Source: Tetragonia tetragonoides (Eukaryota; Streptophyta; Magnoliopsida; Caryophyllales; Aizoaceae). Taken from it: 64,000 nucleotides of DNA. Positions 10,206-21,443 of the stretch are shown piece after piece; position 1 is the first letter of the stretch, and every line of letters begins with the position of its first letter. The notes beneath the pieces are model-generated. The model searched no databases. It was not told the DNA's origin and saw only the letters and a list, made by a program, of their open reading frames with translations. Made by a program: the position numbers and the translations under genes. The stretch spans positions 2,700,001 to 2,764,000 of the forward strand of contig CM076150.1 of assembly GCA_038025085.1 (NCBI GenBank). Direction: 5' to 3'.

Positions 10206-12050
10206 AAGATGGTAGAGGTGGTCAAAAGTAATAGAAGGGTGAAAGATTATAAAAAGTATATATTCGCTTATAATACGAAAATTAAAGAGGAATGGAAGGA
10301 TGATTGAGATGGTGATGATACTGGTGATGGCAGAGAAAGGGAAAGTCAGGGGGAAGGGATAAAGGGAAGGGAAAAGAGCAAGAACGCCAAGAAGGGGTGA
10401 ACTATGTTCAGGATGTTTAGGGTGGTGGTGGTGATAGGATGGATAGAGTTAATGAAGTTGTTGATGGGATTGATCCTACGTTGTTCACCCTACTAATTCT
10501 ACTGTCGTTATTTCTCAGGTATGATTCAATTTTCCTACTTTTTTTCATTCTGATGAAATAATACCATATTATAATGAAACTTTTACACTAGAGAATTGGT
10601 GTAGGTCCCATGAAACACTCGAAAAAAAGGTACTCATAAACATAGAAAAAATAGCTTCATTTAAAACATTTCGAAATATGTTGATGAGTGTGTCGTGGAT
10701 ATTGTTCAACACATCCCGTAATTTTTCATCATTTTTGAATGAATAAAAAGGGTTCAAACTACATTCATAATTTTTTTTCTTTATGACCAAAAATTAAATT
10801 CTAAATTTAAAAAGCATAACATAACCCAAAGTAACACGATACAACTATTTAATAGATCATAAGTCATTGTTGTTAAATTATTTGATATCATAAAGTTCAT
10901 GGTGTTCATTTAATAGTTGTTGACAAAATACTAACTTCTATCAAAATGTTTGGTTTCGAAAATTTAAGAAACTAGTAGATAAATATTTAGAGGTGTATGA
11001 TAATTAGACTCAAGAATGTTTATGGGTGAAAACTTGGCATGACGATAGATTTAAAAAGGAGTGTCTATCTATATGCAATCCATGGTTATTGCACTTTCTG
11101 ATTATCATGCAATCTAAGGCGTTCATGGATACCTCGATTTGTTGAAAAATTATAAGACCAATCAATACATTTTTTGTTATGTTGGTATTACAAAAACTGA
11201 ACTTTTGGGAAGGGATCCGGTTGTTACCAACGGTAATTTTGACACGAAAATGTTGCGAAAAGTATGAATGATCTAACCTTGAAGGGCGAGACTTAGATAG
11301 TGAGATGAAGTAATTTTTTGACCTGACATTCCAATACCATTTGAACAAAACTGGCAAGAAGTTATATTGAGAGACTTTCCAGCTTTGTGGGATGGTCAAG
11401 AAAGGACATCTTTCTTTGTAACCTCTACTATCAATATTTGACTGATGAAGATAAAAATTTGAAGCTTCAAGTGGTATACGCATCTGCGGTTTGTAGTTAG
11501 TTTGATTGGAATGTTCGTGCATACAATTGGCAGAGTAAAATTCTGAAAGACATCATCTTGGAAAACATACTACATCATGGTGTGAGACCATATAAGAAGG
11601 AAATTTATTGTCATAAATGGTGCATTACATCCGCGTTGTATACCATCATTTTCGAGAGAAGAAAGGTGCAACTAAGACCGACATTCGATTTATCGAGCTT
11701 GTCATTTTCCAAATATTTGAAAATGTTTTGATCGCTATCCACGAGGCGATGTGCCGAGAAAATGTTATTTATCTTGAATAAGAAAGTTCATTATTATTCG
11801 GATATAATCAGATAAGTTCCGAATTTGATTACAGAATCACCCAGGTCGTTAATAACCACGTGGGCAGAATATCGGTTCATTTTAAAATAGAGCTTTTAGG
11901 GGGTGATGACATACTACTTTACAAGAGCACTATTAATCTCACTAAAGATTTCAACGATCTGAAGTTTCAAGAGAGGGTTATTGATGATGAGATGGACTAC
12001 CTCTTGACACTGTTAATTAATTGGTGGTAACTCCGCACAATTAAGGTACT
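10206..12050 (+). pseudogene. Heavily decayed coding-like region, possibly FAR1/MULE-related
   Basis: Read on the plus strand, several interrupted frames look protein-like. One at about 10560-10720 begins FTLENWCRSHETLEKK, one near 11340-11420 reads NWQEVILRDFPALWDGQ, and one near 11680-12030 includes IFENVLIAIHEAMCREN and a later RITQVVNNHVGRISVHFK. The spacing and the IFxxxxxxIxEA..C pattern faintly recall the C-terminal part of FAR1/FHY3-like transposase-derived proteins. Conserved FAR1 motifs such as the CxC..H zinc finger were not found. There are many stops and frameshifts, so no gene is claimed. The 170-codon open frame on the opposite strand at 11010-11522 has no recognisable motif. 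Confidence 0.25.
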
Positions 12051-12900
12051 ACTTATTTTTTCTACGTCGTTTATGAGAAACAATATCCTTACGGTAGAAA
12101 TTAAATTACAATATAACATAACCCAACGTAACCTAAGGTTGCTTTGGATGACTATAAATCCGTCAATCTAAGATAACCTTAAACTTTCATCTCTTGTTCA
12201 GGATAAGAGACATATATACAATAAATATACTCGAACAACACTTTGATGGGTTGGCAAAGTAAACTTCGAAAGTGTTGTATATTTTTTTAAGCATTTACAA
12301 CAAGTTTAGACTATTAATGTAACATGATTAGGACTTTTAATTTTGAGATAAAATTTTTATGTATTTTCTCATATTTCAATTAGTTTAGAAAATAAGTGAA
12401 GATCGATATATGGATTAACGGGTTATTAAGAGATAACACGATTATTAAATAGGTAAGATGTTTAAACACGATTATTTTCTCAAATACAAAACTCCATTTT
12501 TTTTTTTGAGTCTAAATCAAGTTTGAAAATTTTCAATCCAAATTGATTATTTTGGGTTGAATTGAATAAAGACTTTTCTTATTTTATCCAAACAAAATAC
12601 AGTACACACTATCCCCTTAAAAATAGAAAATATTACAATTCACACGAACAAAGACAAGTTTTGACTTTTCTCATTTTTTTTTTCTTGAGGCAAATTTAGT
12701 ATATGGCAAATATGAGACATCATTGTCCTAGCACCCTTCATCGACTCGTCTCTTACAAATATATTAAAAATGACAATTTAGAATGAATAACATTTTGAAA
12801 CTTGCTTCTTAAGGTGGAAGACTTGTGTTGCACGAACTGTGATTATATAACAAAATTAATATAACGTGGTTATTAATCTCATCGAAAAAACAAAGTGTAA
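12051..12900. other. AT-rich intergenic DNA
   Basis: No coding region, RNA gene or clear transposon terminus was recognised between the decayed region and the MITE at 12901. Confidence 0.45.
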
Positions 12901-13124
12901 GGGCCTGTTCTCTTCACCTTTTATTTACTGAACTCATCTGCACAATACTGAACTGAACTGAAATTTACTGAACTGAACTTATTTTTACTGAATCTACAAT
13001 TACAAAGAGTAAATTTGTTCTTTGGTTTACCGAACTCTATTGAATTTTTCTGAACTGAACTTCTTTTTACTGAACTGAACTGAATTTACTGAATACTTCA
13101 GGGGGAAGTTGAGGAGAACAGTCC
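12901..13124. mobile_element. MITE of the TGTTCTYTTC-terminus family
   Basis: The left end reads GGGCCTGTTCTCTTCACC and the right end, reverse-complemented, reads GGACTGTTCTCCTCAAC, giving imperfect terminal inverted repeats. The 224-bp interior is made of repeated ACTGAACTGAAC-like units. The termini and the internal TCAGTTCAGTT-type units match the elements at 40696-41217 and 41221-41330. No convincing target duplication is left (TAA on the left, AAC on the right). Confidence 0.6.
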
Positions 13125-13143
13125 AACCGTCACTTTTAAAAAC

Positions 13144-13214
<71 letters not shown>
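13144..13214. repeat. (ATA)n microsatellite
   Basis: About 71 bp of nearly perfect AAT/ATA trinucleotide repeat immediately after the MITE at 12901-13124. Confidence 0.95.
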
Positions 13215-13215
<1 letters not shown>

Positions 13216-14430
13216 TGGAACTCGCCCCTGATATGGTATCTTTCTAGTTAAGTGATTTTTGTTGTTGGAAAAAGAAAAAGAAAAGTATTAATATTAGTAT
13301 GTAAGGGCACAATTGGGATTTGGTTCATCTAATGGAGACATCTACCCAATTGCCAACACTTGATCTTAGCTTAAAAGTCAAAGAATGTGTGATTGACTTC
13401 AAGTTTGATCCCCTAATTTTATATATATTATTACTTGCTACATCTTGTCCGTTTGTTTTCAAGGTGGGACTCATAGAGTCATGATAAGGTGGTAAATAAA
13501 TAAACAGTGTTAATTTATAATAATTTTAATTCATGACAAAATTACACAGAAATAAATATGTTTGTAATCTTAACGTCATTTTGGGTTCGATATTTTGTTT
13601 GTATTAGATTCTCCGTAAGACTCGCTTAAAATGTTGATCATGATAAACTTACCTAAATCATTGATCAATTTATATTTTAGTGCACCACATGACCAAGAAA
13701 GATGTATTTTGTTAAAATGTTTAACCCCATTAATCTAATATTTTTCAATGTGGAACTCGCAAATAACTTGTATAGCACTTGTATCATAACCTACAGATAT
13801 AATTTCAGTTGTCTTATAATTATATTATTATTATTATAAATAATTATATATAATATCTACTGTATTTGTTACTTTTTGTAAACCCTCAAGATTTATTGGA
13901 AAAAAAAGTTTGAAACTAACATGATGGACCTCCATTGGAAAAATCTCATTTTGTACTATTGGTCCATAAATAAGCTATTAAATTGATAGAACATTTATTG
14001 AGTAATACACTTGATCTCAACTGAAAGTTCAAAAATTGTGTATTATTTTCAACCTTGGCCTTTAATAGTAGCCAAAAGATTAATTTTTTTTTGATAACAT
14101 ATATATTTGTGACCTTGACCTTATATCTTAATACTTTTTTTTGCTAGCTCTCTTCTTTACTTTTCCGATGTGGGATTCATTAGTCTTAATATTAGCTTTT
14201 TGGTTTTCAAAAACTCTCCTATGTTATCGATATTTTTCTCATTGTTCATTAATTATCTACAGTATACAATTACTTTACTCTTCCCTTATTTGCGTAAATT
14301 ATCAAGGTTAGGAAATCATTATAAAGTTTCCTTGTTTGCCTTTTTCCCTAATGCACCAAAGGGTATACGATCAAAATGTTCCAACAGGTGATGATTGGTG
14401 ATAATGTGAAACAATTCTGTTGATTGAAGG
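13215..14430. other. Intergenic, no gene seen
   Basis: AT-rich DNA without a recognised gene. A T-rich run followed by GATAACA near 14085 could be an old LINE tail, but there is no supporting coding sequence. Confidence 0.4.
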
Positions 14431-15167
14431 TAGGGGTGAAACTTTGGACTTTGGATTGGATTATGTGGCCTAGTTCAAATCCAATTCAAAAAATTTTGGA
14501 CTCGGAATTTTGAGCCCAAATCCAATTCAAACTAATTTTGAACTTTGACTTTTCAGTCGGAATCCAATCTGATTTATTTTTGTAATCCAATCTGATCTGA
14601 ACAATCCAAGTTTTTCCTGACTCACTACCTTTTCTACAACAATGTCCATTACTTAGAAAAAAGTCCATTGATAAGATAATAGTACAAATATAGAAGCCAA
14701 CTACAAGTCCACACTTCATTAAAAAAATGCAAATCATGTAGTTTCAAAGGTGTTCGGTAATCTCTGCTTAGTGTACATGGAGAAGTTAGATGTGTGGAGA
14801 GATAGGGAGTGGCGAGTGACTGCTAAGGCGTGACTTGAGTGAGTTGTCAGAAAGGCTTTTTTCTCTTAATTTATGTATGCATTCTATTGTTGCTTTCAAT
14901 CCTTGGGTTTTAATTTGTAGTTTTTACTTTTTTTTTGGGGCTTTGATCATTTTTGGATTATATGTATTTTTATTTATTAATTTATATCTAATTTGGATTG
15001 GATTGGATTATCGGACTCCGAGAGGGTGAGTCCAAATCCAATCCGAAAATCCAAAAAAAATAAAAATTCGAGTCTGAATCCAATCTGAAATCCAAAAAGT
15101 CAAATCCGATTTCGCTAATTTGGATTGGATTGAATTTAAGATTTAAACCAAATAAGTTTCACCCCAA
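14431..15167. mobile_element. hAT-type MITE, TAGGGGTGAAA termini
   Basis: The left end is TAGGGGTGAAACTTTGG and the right end reverse-complements to TTGGGGTGAAACTTATTTGG. Flanking octamers ATTGAAGG (14423-14430) and ATCGACGG (15168-15175) agree at 6 of 8 positions, as expected for an aged hAT 8-bp target duplication. Both ends carry repeated TGGATTGGATT / AATCCAATCC units in opposite orientation, so the 737-bp element is partly a fold-back. No transposase is encoded. Confidence 0.7.
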
Positions 15168-15469
15168 ATCGACGGTGATCTTTTGGGTTGATATGTAATC
15201 TTTTAACGTAATATGTCTTCTTATCTTTTTAATGTCTTATTATCTTTTCTTCATTAATAACATTTGTTTCTTTTTTGGTGTGGACTTGATATCTTTTCCT
15301 TCCTTTGATTTTGCAAGTCAAAATCTATTTCAACTGAGTAAATATATAACTTGGCATAATTAATCTAACAATTCAAATTTTGAAATTGCATTTTGGAGGG
15401 AGTTAATAGAATATTTGGGATTGGATTTTGAAAGTACCTCATGCAACCTACATTATATATATAGAGAGC
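15168..15469. other. Intergenic, no gene seen
   Basis: AT-rich spacer between the hAT MITE and the RTE target site. It ends in a short (TA)n stretch before the target duplication. Confidence 0.45.
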
Positions 15470-15489
15470 CTAGATCCAGTGCGAACTAG

Positions 15490-15835
15490 ATCTCTCTCTC
15501 TCTCTAGATCTCGACCTAGCTCTCTAGCTCTCGCTCTCGATTCTCTCGCTCTCGCTCTCTCGCCGGCGCTCCGGTAAGATCAGAACGGTCACTGACCGTT
15601 TCTGTCTCTCTCTCTCTAACTTTCTCTCTCCTCTCACCACCACCAGCCACCACCCCCCTTTCTCTAGCTCCCGCTCTCTCTCTCTCTCTCTCTCTCAACT
15701 TTCTCTCTCTAGCTCTCTAGCTCTCTCTCTCTTCTCTCTCTCTCTCTTTCTCTCTCTCTCGATCTCTCTCTCATCTCCTTCGCTCTAGCTCTCTAGCTCC
15801 CTCTCTCTCTCTCTCTCTCTCTCTCCACCCCCCAA
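15490..15835 (+). repeat. (CT)n-rich polypyrimidine tract at the RTE 5' end
   Basis: Mostly TCTCTC repeats broken by CTAGCTC and a GC-rich island at about 15560-15600. It begins directly at the left target duplication, so it is inside the RTE insert and may form its 5' UTR or promoter. Confidence 0.85.
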
Positions 15836-16432
15836 CCCCCCCAGGTCGGTGATCGCCGGCCGATCTACAGAGGTCGGTGACCGCCGACCCACTAGGGGTT
15901 TGAGTAGACCTCCGATCATTCGCCGGAGGCCCCAACTGAACATCGGCGAAACTTAATCACCGTGGAGGAACAGCGATCGGCCGGAGAATTCCAGCCCGGC
16001 GTCGCTGTGAGGCCTGAAAGTGGTCGCCGGCGAAATCCCACCACCGCAGTGGACCACCCCGCCAGACGGGAGGCTGGAGTAACACCACCTCGCCAGTCGG
16101 GAAGCTGTCGGTAATTGCCGACCACGAACAGCACCACCGCCCTCTGCCCGGAACAACCTCCGCCGGAGACAGGTAGTAGCGCCGTGGTAAGCACCGGCGT
16201 ACTTCTATCCACCAGATCCGAAGCCCCTAGCGCGTGTGTTGACTGCTCACTTTTGCTTACTTTATTATTTATTATTCTTGTTGTTGACTTCTCTGACCCT
16301 AGCACGTGTAGTTTGTTGTTTGGTACTGATTTTTGGAAACTAGTTTTGTGTGCTACTCTGTCTCTTAAGTGGAACCTAGTAACATTTCTGTTGGTTTCTG
16401 TGCTTGTTTTTGTTGGTATCTCTAGCCTTTTT

Positions 16433-16718
16433 ATTATTATTATTATTATTAGTATAATTATTATTATTATTATTAATATTATTATTACTGTTATTAGTAC
16501 TATTATTACTATAATAGTAGTCGTAGTATTATTCTAATAGTTTTGCGACTGCTAATATTAAGTACATGTACCATCGTTTCGGTTGTTATTATATGTAATA
16601 GTATTATTGTTTGTTGTGGCCTTTGTTGTGGTATTTGTTACTATTGTTATTATTACCATTAATAGTAGTATTATTATCAATATTACTATCACTATTATTA
16701 TTATTATTATTATTATTC

Positions 16719-16791
<73 letters not shown>

Positions 16792-16850
16792 CGTCATTAT
16801 TACTATTATTATCATTGTGTTGTATTAGTACTATTACTATTGTTGTTGTT
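16433..16850. repeat. ATT/ATA microsatellite blocks inside the RTE 5' UTR
   Basis: Two blocks of (ATT)n, roughly 16433-16520 and 16680-16800, with degenerate TAT/GTT flanks. Open frames here are runs of Ile, Leu or Asn codons created by the repeat and are not genes. Confidence 0.92.
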
Positions 16851-16997
16851 GTAAATCTTGTTTGCAAGCATAGACGTTGATTGTTATATAGTTACGATTT
16901 GCGTCACCTAACCTTTTGGTGCGCCAGTACTTACCTAGTTTCATGGCTTTTCTAGTTCTTATTTTGAGTTAACTGTCTGACCATTGCTTCGGTCGGT

Positions 16998-19942
16998 GTG
17001 GCATCTTTGACCTCTAGTGGTAGAGTTATGGCCAGTCTTCCGGTGAGCTCTGGGTCTCGAAAGGGGAGAGTTGGGGCAAATAGATTGAGGTTTGGCACAT
17101 GGAATGTAGGGACACTCACGGGAAGAACTCTAGAGTTAGTGGAGATTTTAGAAAAATATAAGGTTAATATCGTGTGTGTTCAGGAGACGAGGTGGTCAGG
17201 GGCCAAGGCAAAGGAGATCAATGGATTCAAACTTTGGTATTCAGGGTGTGCGAGTCAACGGAATGGGGTCGGGATCTTAGTTGATAAGGAGCTTAAACAA
17301 CATGTTGTAGAGGTAAAGAGAGCTAATGATAGGATTATGTCTATCAAGGTGGTGGTGAAGGAGGAGACCTTCAATGTCATTTGTGCTTATGCACCGCAAG
17401 CAGGGTTGGATATGCAACTTAGGCATCGCTTCTGGGAGGAGTTAGATGAGGTTATTCAGCAAGTTCCTCCTAGTGAGAAACTCCTTGTAGGAGGAGACTT
17501 CAATGGACACATAGGGGCCACGTCGGATGGGTATGCTGGTGCTCATGGAGGTTTCGGGTATGGAGTTAGGAACGATGGTGGCACGTCGGTCTTAGATTTT
17601 TCGACTGCGTATGACCTAAAGGTAACCAACTCCTTCTACAACAAAAGAGAGGAGCACCTAGTTACTTTCAGAAACAGCACCGCTAAGACCCAAATAGATT
17701 ACATTCTTGTTAGACGTGGCGACCGAGGTTTGTGCATGGATTGCAAGGTTTTACCAGGTGCGTGTGTGTCGACCCAACATAGGATGGTCGTTTTGGACCT
17801 TAAGATGAAGGGGTGGATGAGGAAGAGAAGTGCACACAATGGCACCAAAATCAAGTGGTGGAATCTTAGAGGAATTGTGGGGAGTCAATTTAAGGCAAAG
17901 GTTGAGTCGGATAGCATCTGGAGAGGAGAAGGCAACGCGAGTTAAATGTGGGCAGGGGTGGCGGATCTCATTAGGAATGCGGCAAAGGAGACTTTAGGAG
18001 TTGCAAGAGGGATAGGAAGTAGCAAGAAGGAATCCTAGTGGTGGAGTGAGGACATTCAAAACAGGGTGAAGGCTAAGAAGGTTGCCTATAAAGCCCTAAT
18101 GGATAGCACTATAGATGAGGAAAGGGTGGAGAAGCGGGAAGTCTACAGAGCGGCAAAGAAGGAGGCAAAGAAATCAGTAGCAGAAGCCAAAAGTAAAGCA
18201 TATGAGAGCTTGTACCAAAAATTGGCCACTAAGGAGGGAGAACAGGACGTGTACAGGTTGGCGAGAGTTAGGGAGAGGAAGACTAGAGACATGGATCAAG
18301 TTCGTTGTATTAAGGATGAGGCAGGAAGAGTTCTTGTGGACGACGCGAACATCAAGAGGAGGTAGCATGGGTATTTCAATGAGCTCTTTGACAATGTTGG
18401 AGACGTAGCCATTTCGTTGGGAGACCTTACCACAGCCGAGCAACACCGCAACTACAGCTTTTGTCGTCGCATTACGAAGGAAGAAATCAAAGGGGCCATG
18501 AGGACGATGAAGAGTGGGAAGGCAGTAGGACCAGATGAGATACCCATAGAGGTATGGAAGAGTTTGGGGGAAGAAGGTCTATTGTGGTTAGTTAGGCTTT
18601 TCAACGTGATCCTCAAATCCGCAAGGATGCCGGAGGAGTGGCGACTCAGCACATTGATTCCCCTATACAAGAACAAAGGAGATATCCAGAGCTGCAACAA
18701 CTATAGGGGTATTAAGCTACTCAGTCACACCATGAAGCTATGGGAGAGAGTGATTGAGAAGAGACTAAGGAAGAGTACTCTAATCTCGAAGAACCAATTC
18801 GGTTTCATGCCAGGGAGGTCAACAACGGAAGCGATTCATCTGATTAGACGTTCTATGGAGTACTACAGAGAGAGACAAAGGGACTTGCACATGGTTTTTA
18901 TTGATTTGGAGAAAGCGTATGACAGGGTACCTAGAGAAGTTCTGTGGAGGTGCTTGGAATCCAAGGAGGTTCCAGTCGCCTATATCCGAGTGATTAAGAA
19001 TATGTATGAAGGAGTGAGGACTAGGGTCAGGACTACAGGAGAGGAAACTGAGCAATTTTCTATAGATATTGGGTTACATCAAGGGTCATCGTTGAGTCCC
19101 TTCTTATTCGCAACCGTTATGGATGAGCTCACTAAGACTATCCAGGGGGATGTGCCTTGGTGTATGTTGTTTGCCGACGACATTGTTCTGATAGACGAGA
19201 CTAGAGAAGGTGTTAACGCCAAATTGGAACTTTGGCGGGACACACTAGAGGCAAAGGGATTCAAGCTAAGTAGGACAAAGACCAAGTACTTGGAAGGAAA
19301 ATTCACAAGAGATGGGGTTGCCTCGGATATGGAGATTAAGATTGGTACGGAGGTGGTACCGAAGAGGGATTGTTTCAAATATCCCGGTTCAATCATACAG
19401 GGCAACGGCGAGATTGACGATGACGTGACTCATCGTATCAGAACAGGGTGGCTAAAGTGGAGGAGTGCAACGGGAGTTCTATGTGACAGAAAAATTCCAC
19501 TAAAACTTAAAGGTAATTTTTATTGTACAGCTATCAGGCCAGCTATGCTATATGGGGCGGAGTGTTGGCCGGTGAGGCAGGTGCATGTGCAGAAGATGCG
19601 GGTGACCGAGATGAGGATGCTTCATTGGATGTCAACTCTACAAGAAGAGATAGAATTAGGAACGAAATGTTGAGAGGCAAGGTGGGAGTGACCGATATCG
19701 ACAACAAGATGCGAGAAACAAGGCTTAGGTGGCTTGGGCATGTGAGGAGGAGACATCGTGATGCACCGGTGAGAAGGTGTGAGAGAATTACACTTAGAGA
19801 TTGTAAGCGAAGAAGAGGACGCCCGAAGAAGACTTGGGGAGAGGTAATCAGGCAGGATTTGACCCGTCTAGATCTTACCGAGGACTTGGTCCTAGATAGC
19901 AGATTATGGCGTAGCAGGATCCGTGCAGAGGATCCGTGTTAG
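16998..19942 (+). pseudogene. RTE LINE polyprotein: AP endonuclease + reverse transcriptase, broken
   Basis: One ancestral frame of roughly 980 codons is visible. Endonuclease motifs are TWNVGTLTG, VQETRW, GGDFNGHIG, QIDYILVRR and STQHRMVV. Reverse-transcriptase motifs are [45 protein letters not shown] and the catalytic MLFADDIVL. In-frame stops lie at 17943-17945 (TAA), 18036-18038 (TAG in a Trp-rich context, likely from TGG) and 18363-18365 (TAG, likely from TGG before HGYFNELF). A one-base deletion close to 19636 shifts the last part into another frame, which continues to 19942 through [11 protein letters not shown] and [10 protein letters not shown]. The sister copy at 30.4 kb keeps the missing base (GGATGTGCAAC against GGATGTCAAC). 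The encoded enzyme would nick DNA and copy element RNA at the target; this copy cannot make it. Confidence 0.92.
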
Positions 19943-20255
19943 ATTAGGGTTGTGCATTGGCTAGTACTAGAGGTTGATTCATTTTGTTTATAGCCTGTAG
20001 CGTCTCCTTCACTTTATGTTGCTTAGTAAGTAGAATCTTGTGTTAGTATGTGTACTGATTTAATTTCCTTGCCCTTTTGATCATTCTTCACTGCTTTAAA
20101 AAAAAAACGTTTTGAAATGCATTTAAAAAAAAAAAAAAAAGAAAAGGTTTTTGTGGGTCTTTCGGAAACAGTCTCTCTTCTAGGCAACTAGTTAGGGGTA
20201 GGACTGCGTACATCTGGACCTCCCCAGACCCCGCCCTAGGCGGGACACTTACTGG

Positions 20256-20286
<31 letters not shown>

Positions 20287-20306
20287 CTAGATCCAGTGCG
20301 AACTAG

Positions 20307-20496
20307 TCATTATACGCGAACCGTACGAACAGATTATAATGACCGTCGATCTAGGCCAACACTTGATTTATATAATACACGGCTTAGATTTGTTGCCACA
20401 CACTTCTTCTTCACTGTTGAATGTCGTTATCACACACAGGCTTTTCTTTCTTGGGACCTACCCCATCTCTCGTCCTTTTCTCCCAGATGAAAGCAC
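20307..20496. other. Flank of the RTE target site
   Basis: Continuation of the pre-insertion sequence (TCATTATACGCGAACCG and following). It looks repetitive and may belong to an older element into which the RTE inserted, but no ends could be fixed. No gene. Confidence 0.4.
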
Positions 20497-20652
20497 TAGG
20501 GGTGAGCAGAAATTCCGAGTACCCAGTATCAGAACTGGAATTGGTTAGGAACTGGTGAAACCAATTCCAATTTCAATTCCTACAACCGATGGATTCAATT
20601 CCAATTTCGGATAGTGTAGTACCCGGTAGGTATCCAGTTGCGATCACCCCTA
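20497..20652. mobile_element. hAT-type MITE, 156 bp, perfect 8-bp target duplication
   Basis: Left end TAGGGGTGAGCAG and right end (reverse complement) TAGGGGTGATCGC are flanked by perfect octamers GAAAGCAC at 20489-20496 and 20653-20660. The interior contains GGTACCC-type and CAATTCCAATTTC units shared with the larger element at 21685-22258, so both belong to one family. Confidence 0.92.
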
Positions 20653-20660
20653 GAAAGCAC

Positions 20661-20942
20661 TAGCTCCCAATTTTCATGGCAATTTTCACTTCCTCATTGT
20701 CTCTCTCAATCAGATAATCAACCCAATAAATTCCCACAATTGAACATCACTAGTATTCACCCCACACATCAATTGCAAACATCAGGCGAGGTTTAGTCGA
20801 CCACCGACAAGCAACAGGTCAGAGGTTAGTCAACCACCGTCAAGCGATAGGTGGGAGTTCTGTCCCAAAATTCTCGCTGGTAGGGGTAACACCGGTGAGG
20901 TCCGGGAGATCAATGGTGGCACGATCTCGTCGGATAGGCTGG

Positions 20943-20946
<4 letters not shown>
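20661..20946. other. Intergenic, repetitive
   Basis: No gene. A short imperfect duplication is visible at about 20788-20860 (GTTTAGTCGACCACCG against GTTAGTCAACCACCG). Confidence 0.45.

Positions 20947-21012
<66 letters not shown>
20947..21012. repeat. (AT)n microsatellite
   Basis: About 66 bp of perfect AT dinucleotide repeat. Confidence 0.95.
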
Positions 21013-21014
<2 letters not shown>

Positions 21015-21443
21015 ATTTTTCAAGTCAAATCCACGAAATAAAATTTATAATTTTTAAAGTTGTGTAACTACATTTATTCTATTTTTTAGTATGAAAATTA
21101 TGCTAATAAATACAACTTAAGATGAAGCATTAATGAGTGGCACTTAGAGAAGAGGTTGGGTTTTGTGCTTATGTATCGTCTAGATGTTTACGTGTAATCT
21201 TCATACGAACATGGTCTCGCGATGTGGCATCATACGTGTCCTTCCCACACGAAAAAGACAAAGGTTGCACTGTCGTTTAATGGTAAGGTAAAATAATATA
21301 ATATTGATATTGATTGGAGGTCATTCATCAGAACCATCACCCAATGAGCCACCACAATAACTTTCATTCTCTTCTTTATAACATTTTGAAATCATCAAAT
21401 ACTCCATACTTGTGATCAGTGCCCTGCAATTTTTTTACTAAGA
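21013..21443. other. Intergenic, relative of the 9.1-10.2 kb repeat family
   Basis: From GGATTTTTCAAG to about 21290 this resembles 9860-10205, including the ending TTTAATGGTAAGGTAA. No coding region is seen. Confidence 0.45.

Larger units (their letters stand above)
15490..20286 (+). mobile_element. Full-length RTE-clade LINE with 20-bp target-site duplication
   Basis: An identical 20-bp sequence beginning CTAGATCCAGTG and ending CGAACTAG lies at 15470-15489 and 20287-20306, so the insert between is 4,797 bp. Its 3' end has the features I know from plant RTE elements: a stretch reading CTTTCGGAAACAGTCTCTCT, then GTACATCTGGACCTCC, then a (TTG)n tail at about 20261-20286. A single endonuclease plus reverse-transcriptase frame occupies 16998-19942. 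The 5' region is unusual: CT-rich to about 15830, GC-rich to about 16250, then long ATT-type microsatellites from 16433 to 16850. It has no separate ORF1, which is normal for RTE. The copy is dead (three stops, one frameshift). The perfect target duplication suggests a fairly recent insertion. Confidence 0.92.

Noticed and set aside
11010..11522. 170-codon minus-strand open frame
   Set aside because: No recognisable motif, AT-driven composition, and the opposite strand looks more protein-like.
15516..15698. Minus-strand Arg/Glu-rich open frame
   Set aside because: Created by the CT/GA repeat tract; no domain.
16558..16880. Open frames of 80-90 codons on both strands rich in Ile, Leu or Asn
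   Set aside because: They are translations of the ATT microsatellite in the RTE leader.
15456..21012. A larger element bounded by (TA)n at both sides and containing the RTE
   Set aside because: Only weak similarity between the two ends; no duplication could be shown.
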